Source of the DNA: Delphinus delphis
Taxonomy: Eukaryota > Chordata > Mammalia > Artiodactyla > Delphinidae
DNA: 64,000 bases
Assembly (NCBI RefSeq): GCF_949987515.2
Contig: NC_082695.1
Location: forward strand, 86,141,604-86,205,603
Reading direction: 5' to 3'
Part shown: positions 11,775-22,839 of the stretch, piece by piece
How the letters are laid out: every line of letters begins with the position of its first letter
How positions within the stretch are numbered: the stretch's first letter is position 1
The notes under the pieces: model-generated
Database searches by the model: none
The model's input: only the letters and a program-made list of their open reading frames with translations
Told to the model about the DNA's origin: nothing
Program-made: the position numbers and the translations under genes

Positions 11775-12445
11775 TCCTCTCCCAAGCCCCCCAAAACCAT
11801 TAATCTCCTTTCTGTCTCTATGAATTTACTCGTTCGGGATATTTCATATAAATAGAATCATACATGACTTTTTTGTGTCTGGCTTCTTTCGCCTAGAATT
11901 ATGTTCTCAAGGTTCATCCACGCTGCAGCTTGTCTCAGTGGTTCAGTTCTTCCTATGGCTGAATAATACTCCACTGTATGGGGAAAACACATTTTGCCCA
12001 GCTATCGTCTGTTGTTGAAGGGTGGCTGGGTTATCCACTTGTTGACTACCATGCCAGTATCTGGCTAGCTGGGAGGGTGCTGCTATGACCACGCACATGT
12101 TTGTCTGTTCGAGTCTCTGTGTTCAATCCTTAGAATATATACCTAGGAGTGGAATTGCTGGTCATATGGTACTCCCATGCTTAACTTGTTGAGGACTCAT
12201 CAAATGCATTTCCACAGTGGCTGCACCATCTTTCATTCCCACCAGCAAAGCATAAGGATGCCACATTGTCCACATCCTGGCCAATACTTGTTATTTCCGT
12301 TCATTATTGTTTTTGTCACCCTGGTGAGTGTGACGTAGAATTTCACTGTGGCTGTGATTTGCATTTCTCTAATGACTAATAAAGTTGAGCATGTATACAC
12401 GTCCTTGCTGACAACCTGTATTTCTTCTTTGGAGGCATGATATCT
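11775..12445 (-). mobile_element. old LINE-1 3' end, antisense
   Basis: The text is the antisense of the L1 ORF2 end and 3' UTR of older mammalian families. It shows 'ctttctgtctctatgaattt', 'tcatataaatagaatcata', 'gaataatactccactgta', 'cacagtggctgcaccat' and 'tgatttgcatttctctaat' in the expected order. Some segments are deleted and the reading frame is lost. A short peptide on the minus strand (12233-12568) still shows the terminal 'WPGCGQCGILMLCWWE' remnant of the ORF2 cysteine motif. Confidence 0.85.
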
Positions 12446-13919
12446 GGAGCCCTTTTGGTTTTGGGGGGTTTTGGTGTTTCTTTTTTGTACCTTGTCTTTT
12501 TTCTGCCCCTCATATGTACGGTTCTTTCCTAAACCAACTTCTTTCTCTGATTTTGCAGTTCGATTCAAATTTTGTCTTCGAACTCTGAACTTTCACTCCA
12601 TATCTGACTTATTATTTTCCCATAATTATTACATATTTCCCCAGGAGCTCCTAAAGCAGCATAAACTCACAGGTCTTAGAGCACATTCACCACATGCCCT
12701 GCGAACCTGTTGCTGATTTCCCCGTTTCTTATAACACCACCAACCCCTCCCAGACTCCAAACTTTAATGCAGGAGAATCATCTCTGACTGTAGGCTTTGC
12801 CCCCTACAAGGAGTCAGGATTCAAATCCTCTGCCCTAACTTGAGTTCGTTCCTTTCTCTCCCATTATTTCTTTTGCAGACATCTCAACTCAAACCCTCAC
12901 TATTATTGGAAAATTACAGCGCCTCCCTCTCGGCTGTGGCGGGTTGTTGTAACTACAGCCTCAGCGACACCTCTCTCCCCGTGTCTGTCCACAGACTTTG
13001 CCATGTAGTTGGCGGTGTTCTCAGCAAGATTTGGGCTCTACCTCACTGCCCCGTAGGTTAGAGGCTGGCTCTCTGACTTGGTCTGATAAATACAGTGAGC
13101 AGCAGTGATGCTTTCAGAGCTGAGTTCAGAACAATTTCCACTCTCACCATTTAAAACACGCCCCAGAGACTCCACGCAAAGCAGGCAGTCTGGTTACTGG
13201 AGGACGAGACACCACATGGAGGAGAAGAGAGGCACCAGCTGGGACCCACATCTCACCATGGAGTGGGGCAACCTGTACCCTCCAGCCCAGTTGCCAGAAG
13301 GAGATTGCAGTGACGACCCCTCACAACATTCAGCTCACACCTCCAAAGCCAGCAGGAAAATCTCTCTGTCCCACCTGCTCAGATAGAGCCTGCTATGACA
13401 GAGGAATGACATCCCATCAGCTCAGCCATATCGTCTTGGCTGGAACCAAGTCACAGCTACCACCACACTCCAGACTGGCGTTGCGTTGTACAAGAGCACG
13501 CCACCTTGGGCATCACCTCAGGGTGAGCCCGCCACAGGCAGGAACGGACTAAATAGTAATAATGATTGCTGCAGTGTTAATAAAACTGATAAGTATTTGG
13601 GGTGAGTATCAAGAAAACATAAATCATGAGAATGAACTTTAGTGTACGAAATCACAGATCATTCAACCATGTCAAACTCCATTCCAAATCACTAATCCTC
13701 CAAAAGATGGTCCAGAGCTACGACGGTATGCACACGCTGACTTGGTAATCCCACTCTGAGACATTTGTACTAAGTTAACAATTCAACAGAAGAACTGCTT
13801 CCCTAAATGAAAAGCTTTCAGCCTACTGAGCGGGTCCAGATGCACTCTTCTTTCCATGACCCCAGCAAGGATTGGCCATCCTGCTTGCAGGGTGTTGCCT
13901 CAGAGCCTGTGACAATATC
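12446..13919. other. single-copy DNA, no gene recognised
   Basis: No repeat or exon recognised. Frames at 13105-13552 lack any known domain. Confidence 0.4.
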
Positions 13920-14105
13920 AGGCCTGCTTCAGGGAGGAGCTGGGACCTAGGTTAGCCTTGAAAATGGGAAAATTGTGTAGAGAGGAGAGGAAAAGTCCTC
14001 CAGGTCAGAAAATCTAACATCTTTTAGGCATGTTCAAAAATAAGGGCATAGATACTCTGGCTACAGTAGAGGGTGCATGGGAGCAAAAATTAGCTAGGTT
14101 ATGTA
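13920..14105 (-). mobile_element. L2 LINE fragment (part 1), antisense
   Basis: The blocks 'cagggaggagctggga', 'agccttgaaaatggg', 'ggcatgttcaaaaataagggc' and 'agggtgcatgggagc' follow the antisense of the L2 3' region in order. The L2 appears to continue at 14880 after about 770 bases of later DNA. Confidence 0.5.
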
Positions 14106-14507
14106 ATCCATGCATCCCAGACTCCTGCACATCCGGGATTTATATTTCCTTTTATTTTATAAATAACAATGATTAAATCACCATACCTGATACCAAGGTA
14201 AGGCAGACTTTCTAGGCTTGTTCTTCTGGTGCCTCTGGGAACCCACTGCAGTGTTTCTGTATTCTGTGAATCGTGCTCACTGGCTACACTGTCCATCCCT
14301 CTAGACCTCTGCGATTCTTCTGGACTTTGGAAGAACTGGTGCAGCCTCTAGGATAAGAACCAGCAGAAACACAACTCGATCCATCATAAAAGCAACATAA
14401 TACAATATCATATCAAGCAGTATAATTCCTTGATTTTTTCAAACTCCTTTATTTAAAAAGCAGAAACTTTATGTAACAAAAAGACTACTCCCTAAAATAT
14501 TTTCACC
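14106..14507. other. single-copy DNA inside the broken L2
   Basis: About 400 bases that I cannot assign to a family. It separates two collinear L2 pieces, so it may be an unrecognised inserted element or a badly decayed L2 portion. Confidence 0.35.
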
Positions 14508-14746
14508 AAAACAAAGATGTAGGGCTTCCCTGGTGGCGCGGTGGTTGGGAGTCCGCCTGCCGATGCAGGGGACGCGGGTTCGTGCCCCGGTCCGGGAAGA
14601 TCCCACATGCCGCGGACCGGCTGGGCCCATGAGCCATGGCCGCTGGGCCTGCGCGTCCGGAGCCTGTGCTCCGCAACGGGAGAGGCCACAACAGTGAGAG
14701 GCCCGCGTACCGCAAAAAAAAAAAAAAAAAAAAAACAAAGATGTAG
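14508..14746 (+). mobile_element. CHR-family SINE (cetacean), plus strand, with target duplication
   Basis: Full SINE from gggcttccctggtggcgc to a run of A at 14713-14735. The perfect 15 bp duplication aaaacaaagatgtag lies at 14508-14522 and 14732-14746. The tRNA-like internal promoter region (B-box-like gggttcgtgcccc) is present. Frames on either strand here are SINE read-through. Confidence 0.93.
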
Positions 14747-14879
14747 AAACAGAAATGCTATCAGCAGCATTTACTTAGCCAGCTTTTTTTTTTAAACTAT
14801 TAGACATCAAGGGCTTAAAAATTATTAGAGCTCACTGTCAATTCAGGTAATATTGGGCTGAAGTCAGGGCAAAACGTAA
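14747..14879. other. short unassigned spacer
   Basis: T-rich patch near 14783-14793, then AT-rich sequence leading into the second L2 piece. Confidence 0.4.
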
Positions 14880-15330
14880 CCCTTGAATTCTAAGCAAAGA
14901 GCTTTGAATGTTATCTTACAAGCAAGAGAAAGCCTGTGAACACTTAATAAGGGGATGATGTGATGAACACATTAAATGAAGATTGATCTGGCCACGGTAT
15001 GTCGAATGCACTGAGAATCTGTAACTATGGGCCTGATTGCAGACAGTCGTGGTAGATTTAATGTTTGAGACACTGATAAAGAAGAATTAGTGTGAATTGA
15101 AGTTATTTGCCTGTTGGGAGAAAGAGAGAAGGAGATGCTAAGATTAATTCAAGGTGTTGAACAAGGGCGATGGGTAAAGAAGGATGCATCCAACACATCT
15201 GAGGTCTGGGCAAGTCGTAAGGTCCAGCCGTGAGGAGGGAAGAAACACGGAGTCAGCCTTTCCATGGGTTGAATTTTTGGGTGACTCAGATCTCTGTGAA
15301 AACGTCCAATGTGTAGTTATAGGGGGTGGT
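14880..15330 (-). mobile_element. L2 LINE fragment (part 2), antisense
   Basis: Follows the antisense of the L2 3' region: 'ttgaatgttatcttacaagc', 'aataaggggatgatgtgatg', 'attgatctggccacgg', 'gcctgattgcagacagtcg' and 'gagaaagagagaaggagatgc' in the expected order. It is strongly diverged and its ends are approximate. Confidence 0.5.
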
Positions 15331-18099
15331 CAACACATGGGCTTCCATATAATTAGGGATGTGGTGACACACTCCAAGCCTTGCTTGCCATAGGCACTCA
15401 ATACATGTTTTGGGGTGAAAGACTGAAATGAATTATCTCTGGTGGCGAGACATGAAGATAAGTACATTAAACATCACCTGTGGGGAGGCACTGGCCACTG
15501 TTCTTCAAACAGCCTCATCTCCACTCAGTCCGTAATGCAACCCCAGAGAGCTCGAGAGCTCTGCTCTAGAACGTCAGTGGTACCCAAACTGGGAAGGAGG
15601 AAATAATGACCCTCCTTCCTTCAGTACCCAGTTAGAAATGTATCATTAAAGCGCACAAATAAACAAAGAATCAGGGGGGGAAATGTCCTAGTTAAAGGAC
15701 TTAAAATAGGAAACCTAAATTCAGACAAGTCCCCAAAAGATTGATTCTCACTAGTCGCTTATGTGATAGTCTGAAGGCTTAAATATCTGGGTTCTCAATT
15801 TCTCTTCTGATCCCACCGGCTGGGCTGGGAGCATTTTCAAATACTACATGAGTAGAAACATCCTTGAGTAAGAATTAATTTAGACTTGAATGAACAGGTA
15901 GGTGAAGATTCAAAATAATGCTGATTTGTGGGCAGAATCTCAAGGTGTTAAAATGTAGTAAACGCTCGCGGGGTCCTTTGAAATCAACCTTCGGTCACAC
16001 AAAGGGCTCCAGAAAACCTTCTCATGCAGGCTTTTATCCCAGCCTGCACTCTTATTTTTCTCATATAATTACTTATTCACCCATCCCTTCTTTCATGCAA
16101 TCAGTGAGCAGTTCTTAAACAACTATGTTAGGAAAAGTCCCGAGATGCTAACAGGGAAAGAAAAAGACGGCCTGGCGTGTGGTCTCAGTGGACCACCTAG
16201 AAGACTTAGCACAGTCCTACATGGCTAAGTGCACTCCCTTCCTTCATGGAAATAGAAGCAGATGATAATCTCCTAAAATTATTTCATCAAAATGCAGTTT
16301 CTAACAGAGTTGGATTAAACTGTTGGGAAATGTTCCATTGAAGTACAGTCCAATCTTCTTGCGCCATAAATTGATGCAAAGGATGTTTAATTATCTATTT
16401 ATGATACTCAGCTCCCGAAAGTTAGAGAGAGAAGGAGAGGGAGGGAGTGTCTTAGAGAAACATATACCGATCGACCAACAATATCCTAGAGGTGATGTGT
16501 TTAAAGAGCTGTTAGGTCTGTATTTTAAAAGAAGAAAGAAAAATAAATCTATCCTTGCAACAACCCCAGGCTGCCCCGTTTCTACACCAGAAGGGCCCTG
16601 ACGTGCTCCTCAAGCTGTGTGCTGGGGAAACGGGCAGAAGCTGAGCTGCTCTGAAGCCAATGGCTCCTTGGAGAGCAAATTCTGTCCATTTCATCTGGTC
16701 CCTTTGGATGTCAGTGAGTCGTGATGATATATACATAACAGGTGCTGTCCTTAACCAGGTATTCTACTCCTGTTGCTCAAATAAACCTAAATGGTGCCTT
16801 AAAGGCAGGGCGACACGGCTGCAGTAACACTGACCGAGGACCCGGCTATTAAGCTGTCCAAGACTCTAGAATCTGTTAAAAGTTTGTCAGCACAGGGACA
16901 AACATGTATTAGCAACACTGTTTAATCCATGTTTCAAGGGAAGAATTTGAAACCACGCTTTCACAACAGGCAGGCTGGGTTCACTGGAAGGATACTGTCG
17001 TACAGAAGCACGAAGCCGTACCCCGAGGTGCACCCCTGCCCTCTGTCGGTTCATAAAGCTCCCTCAGGCAAAGTGCATCTCGTACGACAGAAGGTACACG
17101 GCTCTGAGATGAAGAAAAGAAAAAGTAAAACAAATAATAAAACACTTTTTCAAGGGGGTGATCAGATCAAGCCCCTTGCTCTTCATTCCTGGTGAAGCTC
17201 CGTTCCCTGGGAAAACTCGTTGATCTCACACTGTGGACAGGTCTGCTTGTGCCTGAAGGTCCAAGGCAGTCAGAAGGCAGGGTCTGCATCGCGTCACGTC
17301 TGTGACCTATGCACACACACTGCCGCCTCTGTTCACACACAGGCTGTGCTGCTCGTGCACCAGAAGCACAAAGAAAGAAAGATTCAGGATGTAGTCATTG
17401 TGCAGACTAAACTCAAAGGACGTGATGAGTCTTCGTAAAGCTGTAAGGCGTCAAGTCATCAAGAGCGTATAATATCTTCCTTTAACTTACTTCTTTTCGC
17501 CTCCAAGCCAACATTTTATAGCCCTGGCTTTTTTCAAGTTTCTCTTTGGCACAAAGTTTGGCATAACCTATTCCTAATGGCGTTTCCAAAAGGACGGGCA
17601 GGGTCTCTCCAGTTGGTAACACAGACTATATTTCTCCGTTTCCTGGATGCCGTTTTGCCCCCAGATTTGGGCAAACCATCTTGAAGGTGATGCTGCAGTG
17701 GCGTTTTTAAATGTTTCCGTGTAGGGCTAGAGCAGAGGAAACTCAGACCAACGAGCTCCTCTCTTGGGAGATGGGTACCGCCACACAGATCTGTATTTCT
17801 GCTTCAGTACATCAATTAGAAACTCCACTTTCTCATCCCCTAATCTTTTGGCAAACAGGCAGACTGACACATTGGTAATGAACTGTTGTTCAAAGTCAGA
17901 GTTCAAAGGGGTATTGAGAAGATTCTGTCTGCAAAGCGAGATGGGGAATGTTGACAAGCGTCTTACCACGCGGATGTCAGGCTAAGGAACTGGAGCTTTG
18001 ACAAAGTCATGTATCGGGGATGAGATCTGGTCTGCAATGTGTCTGCATATTTGCTTAGGGTTTAAATATTCCCCCATACCTGCAATTTCAGTTCACTTT
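15331..18099. other. single-copy DNA, no gene recognised
   Basis: About 2.8 kb with no convincing transposon. A possible L2 or MIR tail lies around 15375-15420 (cataggcactcaatacatg), too diverged to call. No recognisable exon. Confidence 0.35.
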
Positions 18100-18220
18100 G
18101 GTTCCAAAATCATCCACTGAGTGTCTCCTAGATACCGGGCATGGAAGCCCTGAACCAGAGGACACAGAAAGAGGAGTGAGACACAGCTTCTTCCCAGGCA
18201 GAGGGGTGACAGACACAGGC
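18100..18220 (-). mobile_element. L2 3' end remnant, antisense
   Basis: 'catccactgagtgtctcct', 'agataccgggcatgg' and 'gacacagcttcttcccaggc' follow the antisense L2 3' end (normally 'tgagcacctactatgtgccaggc ... cagtccctgccctc'). Decayed and short. Confidence 0.42.
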
Positions 18221-18556
18221 AAGGGTTTTTGAGGTGGTAAGAGATCCAGATGACCTGCCGAGAGAACTCGCTGGTTGAGTCCAACATCTCGACTCACAGC
18301 CACCTGAGATGTGGCAGGTGCAGGGACCCCGTCCATCCTGAAGGTCCAGCCTCCAGCAACTGGAGATGTGGAAGAGGAAGGAGGGCGCCCCCAGCTCTTC
18401 CTGGTCATCTCGTTGCTGTTAGAGTGATGCATACAGGGAAATACTTTCACGAAATGTGTCCCCAGAGCGTGTGGCTCTGGGTTTCAGGCACACAAAATTT
18501 CCTTGGTCACAATGACTCAGCAGCATTAGAAAAGTGAGAATCTAATAAATTCAAAA

Positions 18557-18648
18557 CGTGTTTTTTCTTTTTCTTCCTCCCCTCCCCACCTTCCCCTCTC
18601 CCTCCTCCTTCTCTCCCTCCCCCATCCATCACCCCCCGGCCTGCTGCG
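18557..18648. repeat. pyrimidine-rich tract
   Basis: About 90 bases of almost pure C and T on the plus strand (ttcttcctcccctccccacc and on), ending in ccatcaccccccggcctg just before a CpG-rich block. A long pyrimidine tract followed by ccacag|gtggg at 18657/18658 is compatible with a splice acceptor, but it could equally be simple sequence. Confidence 0.6.
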
Positions 18649-18657
18649 GATCCACAG

Positions 18658-19080
18658 GTGGGCTGAGAATTTCACAGAAAAGCCAGCGGACGCCCATCTT
18701 GGCTCTAGGTGCTGCCAGCCATCCTAAGCTGCCCGGAGGCCAAGCGCACCCGCGTCCCTCTAGCCCCCGGCACCTGGGACCGAGCAGCTCTGAGAGCCTG
18801 GCTCCCAGCAGCGGGCTGCCTGCGGCTGATAGTGGTGAGCGATGAAGGCAGAGCATCTGAGCCGGCGGCAGCCAAGGCCAGCGGCAAGGCCGGGCCATCG
18901 TGCTGCCGCGCAGGAAGCCGCGCTGACAGGTGACTGACGGCTTCTGGTCCTGCAGCCAGCAGCTGGACGCCGGCGGCAAGATGCCGGATGCAGGACGGGC
19001 CTGCTACGGGCCTCTTCGTCCTGCCTGCTCTGCTGACAGCTGGCGAGCCTTCCCCTGGCAGCCAGCACCGCTGCAGAGAC
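18658..19080. promoter_or_regulatory. CpG-island-like block, candidate promoter or first exon
   Basis: By hand I count about 30 CpG in the roughly 420 bases from 18661 to 19080, with C+G near 64 percent. Observed over expected CpG is therefore about 0.7, above the usual island threshold and far above the surrounding DNA. No SINE or L1 accounts for it. Candidate splice donors on the plus strand are agtg|gtgagc at 18834/18835 and acag|gtgact at 18929/18930. Open frames on both strands reflect GC richness and show no known domain. It may be a promoter with a non-coding first exon, an orphan CpG island, or a chance GC-rich patch. Confidence 0.42.
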
Positions 19081-21014
19081 AGCGAGAGAAAATGGGATGA
19101 GGACTCCTACAGCATCCCGGGCTGCGGTGGGGAGAGGCCTGCATGAGCGGACCTGGGGCAGGTCTCAGAAAGCTCTTTCCCCTCCCCATAACTCGGTCAT
19201 CTTCAGGAAGATTCAGTGACGAAGCTATTGATCTGTGACACGTAACCTGATTTCACAAGGAAAGCTCTCTGGATGCCGTATCCACTCGCGGGTCCCACGG
19301 CAAACTTCGGTCAGCATCGCCGCTGCTTTCCCAGCACCTCGGCCATCTTCACAACACTCCCAGAGTCTAGGGGTAGATGTGCTCCCCCAGGAGCAGAGAA
19401 AGGACACACAGGGACAAGGGACACAGGCCTGGGAACCATGGCGTCTTTGGGATCCGCCACCAAGGAGCAGTTGCAGCTGCCCCGAGGAGCCTCCCGCCAG
19501 CAACATCCTTTCCTCGGCTGTGTTTGAAGCTCTTTAGGGGCCCACGGAGCAATGGCGTCTGCCCTGGAGGGGGGCTCAGCGCGTGCATCTCACGCCACTT
19601 TCGCAGTTGTTTCTCTGGTCTTGTCGCGCGCATACTGGCAGCCACACCTTTGCCTCTGGACTAACCATACTCCTCCCTTTGTGACCAAGGTAAGGCGCGG
19701 CCAAGGAGCAGCAATAGCGAATGAGGCATCACCAAAGGCCATCAAGAAGAGCAGGTGAATTGCAGGTGCCTGGGGGTGCGCTGAGCGGCCACCCACCTGC
19801 TGGTGAGGGCCCCGGTCTCCCGTGCGGGTTGCACAACATGGAATAAAAGGTGTTAGAACACTGGGGACAGAAGTGACTCCTGAACGTTGCCGTGATTTCT
19901 GACACATGTTAAGGAGGAAAGGCTGCCCTTGGCCCTAGCTTCCTCCCCCACTATTTGCAGGTACACTTGAGAGAAACTCTCGCAGAAACTCTTACCTTTG
20001 GGAAGGTAAGACCAAGTCTGCTCGGAAGCCAGGAGATGAAGAAAATGACCTCTACAGGTCCTTCCCGTGTAGGTTTCTAGGAAATGAACAGAATTTCTTA
20101 TTAAGTATTTGTTAAAGACTGCAGACAAGTATCACTGGAGATACAATTCAATTAATACAAACTAAGCTGACTGCACTTCATTTCCAAAGATCCTTGATTT
20201 CATAAAGATCGTTTAAACCCTAGAAATTGAAAGGCTCTATTCAGGAGGCCCCTATCTTGATCTCAAGAAGCTAAAACCTAGAAAGACCCTGTATCAATAA
20301 TCAAAATGTCACAATTCCCTAAAAAGGTGACCAGTGGCTCCTCTGACTTGGGATTAGCACTGAAATCTCTGTTCGTGAGCAAGACGTTTTCATGACTCTG
20401 CATAGACCCATCGGTGCTTTGTAGCTCTTAGGTGTGCCTAAAGGGATCTTTTATTTCTTATCTAAATTCAAAATAAGGAATTGCTTAAACAAACAAAAAA
20501 CTCAAACAAAAACAAGGAATCGGTGTGTTTTGTTAGAGATGGTTAAAAAGAAAAGTTCCCTGAACTTCGTGGGAGCCTCTGAACACACACACAACAGAGC
20601 CAGGAAGGGAACTCGAGTTGGCCTCTGCAGCTCTCTGCTGTCATCAGGTCTAGAGTCTGTGGTCAGCCTGTTAACCAACACCTGTTTTTCCAGAAGACTG
20701 GACAAGATTTTCTCCAGCACATTCCTCTCCATAGAATATCATGGTGGGCCCCATTTTTGTCATGCAGGTGAAACACATATACTATTTTTAGAAATTGCAA
20801 ATTAAGTAAAATCATATTTCCATCATAACTCTGCTAACTCCATTATTGATGAACAGGTTACAAATGCTTTATCATCAACTCAGTAATTCTTGTTAAGAGC
20901 AATAGTGTCCTTTAGTCAGCTCACAGCTAATAGCCTATAGTCAAGTGCTGGACTCACTAGAAGAATAATGCATCCATCCGTCATTTACGTTACTATTTTT
21001 CCCATCAGTACTCT
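19081..21014. other. single-copy DNA, partly CpG-rich, no gene recognised
   Basis: CpG remains raised to about 19700 (for example gtcagcatcgccgctgc and cttgtcgcgcgcatac), possibly a shore of the CpG block. Several overlapping frames of 80-105 codons on both strands at 19225-19907 lack known domains. The rest is ordinary single-copy DNA. Confidence 0.35.
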
Positions 21015-21091
21015 GTTGAGCTTGGCTTGCTCAACAAGTAGGAGTTGCTCAACAAGTAGGAGTTGCTCAATAAGCCGCCCAAGAAGTAGGA
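21015..21091. repeat. 18 bp tandem repeat beside a small hairpin
   Basis: The unit tgctcaacaagtaggagt occurs at 21028-21045 and again at 21046-21063. A diverged third copy (tgctcaataagccgcccaagaagtaggag) follows to about 21091. GTTGAGC at 21015-21021 is the reverse complement of GCTCAAC at 21029-21035. Confidence 0.8.
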
Positions 21092-22054
21092 GGGAAGAGA
21101 GGAAACTGAGGTTAAGGGGTGTTGAATAAGAAAGGAGTCATATTCTTCTTTCCTCCATGGGTTTAATTCTGTTAACTAACACAGAAAACCTGGTGAAGTC
21201 ACAGAGGCTTTATTTTCCTTCACGGCAAGACTGTCAATATTTCCATGAGGTCTTCACTCTACAGTTTTCACCAGTTTTTATAACCCAACCATCAATATAC
21301 TTGTAACTAAGAAAACAAAATCCAATCTTACACTGGCTTCTGTTGGTCCAAATGACATCTCAAGTTTATCTAATTCTCTGCATCTCTGTGACTGCAGCCC
21401 TGATGGCCTCTGAGCTGGAATCTTCCTCTCCTGTTCCCTCCAATCCATCCTACACACAAGCTGAAACCGCCTAACGCAAGTTACAGACATCAACTTCAGG
21501 CAGGCATGAAATATTAGATATTAATTTTGTTCCTATCTCAGTTCAGTTTCTTTTCTTCCATAAGACCCCATCGTCTTGGTCACCCCACTCTATTGTAATT
21601 CTCTGAATAATACTGATTCATTGTCTGTGTTCCCAAACTGAATAAATTAAGAAGTTTTCTTCTGAACACCTCACAAGTTAGTGAAGGATGAAGACACATC
21701 AATAAAAGTTCAGCCAATGTAGACTATGATAAGTGATACTATGGAAGGAAAAACTAAATCCTGTGAAATGTATTCAAGAAGGAGAGAACAACTTGGACAG
21801 GGATTTGTCATCTAATGTGTCATCACTATTTAACTTCTGACTCTGGGTCAACCTGCAAATTTAATAAATATGAATTCATGTCTCATTCAGGTCAGTGGCA
21901 AAACACTGAGAGGACGGAGAGAGGAGCAAACATGTCCACGAGGAGAACTCATTAGTCAACCCTCTTTAAGTAAAATAATTATTTATGTTTTTTAAAAATA
22001 TTAGAAAGTGCTAATGATAGTTTAGGGCAATATCAAGGAGTTTTACATGGGTTT
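21092..22054. other. mostly single-copy DNA, no gene recognised
   Basis: 21660-21790 weakly resembles antisense L2 (gaaggatgaagacacatcaa, gatactatggaagg), too diverged to call. Otherwise nothing recognised. Confidence 0.35.
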
Positions 22055-22215
22055 TCTCAAGTATCCTGACAACAACCCTATGCGTTAGGTGCAATCAGAC
22101 TTCACTTGCATGCAAAGAAGCAGGCTCAAGTAGTTAAATACCCTGTAAGTGTTGATGTCAGAAGGTGAACTTGAGAATTCTAACTCTAGTGCTCACATCT
22201 TCAACCAATGTGCTC
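22055..22215 (+). mobile_element. MIR SINE fragment
   Basis: 'atcctgacaacaaccctatg', then 'gttaggtgcaatcagac', then 'gcaggctcaagtagttaa' and 'aaggtgaacttgagaattct' follow the MIR consensus (tcacaacaaccctatgaggtaggtac and the downstream gaggctcagagaggttaa). Confidence 0.6.
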
Positions 22216-22839
22216 TGTAAGTTTACGGTGAGATTTAAATTGGGAAGGATGCAGAAGAACGGAAATCCAAGGTATATGATATGAGAATATAAAACCACCC
22301 ATTCACTTAACGAGATGCCCCCCCATACTTTATGACGTTTTCCCCACCTCTGTCCCAAAGATCTAAAACCCGAGGCTTTGCTAATTTAAGTAAAAAGCCA
22401 TCCCTACATCATAACTAGAAGACAGATAATGCGCAAACGTCAAGCTACCCAAAGGTAGAAAAATACCCCGCCCAGGGCACCATCTCACACTCCACTGCAT
22501 GTTTTTGTGGCAAACAAGGGAAGTCCAAGAAAAACGTCACGGGAGAGAAAAGAGGGTAGCTAGCTGCGGGCCAGAGCTGGTCCCCAAATACCACAAGACA
22601 GAGAAAATCCATTATGTGCGCAAGATAAAAGGGGTTCTGAAAGATCAGAAGCTACAAAAAGGGACCAATGAATGCAATCCATTCGAGGCGGTGGTCTTTG
22701 GAAGACACTGCTTCTGTGGAAAGAAAGGAATGGGGGGCACACTGTGAATAGTGGGTGTAAAAGGGAAAGTGAACAAAATGGGTAAATTATGGCCCTGTGA
22801 CAATATCTCCACTGATGGAAATTCTCCTGAAGAAACAAC
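22216..22839. other. single-copy DNA, no gene recognised
   Basis: Short frames on both strands without recognisable domains. Confidence 0.4.

Noticed and set aside
14522..14731. tRNA gene signal in the SINE heads
   Set aside because: The tRNA-like boxes belong to the SINE promoter; no cloverleaf of a functional tRNA is formed.
18558..18845. 95-codon proline/serine-rich frame across the pyrimidine tract
   Set aside because: Composition is dictated by the CT-rich tract and CpG block rather than by a protein.
21028..21091. Short direct repeats as a CRISPR array
   Set aside because: Two units in tandem without spacers, in a mammalian genome.
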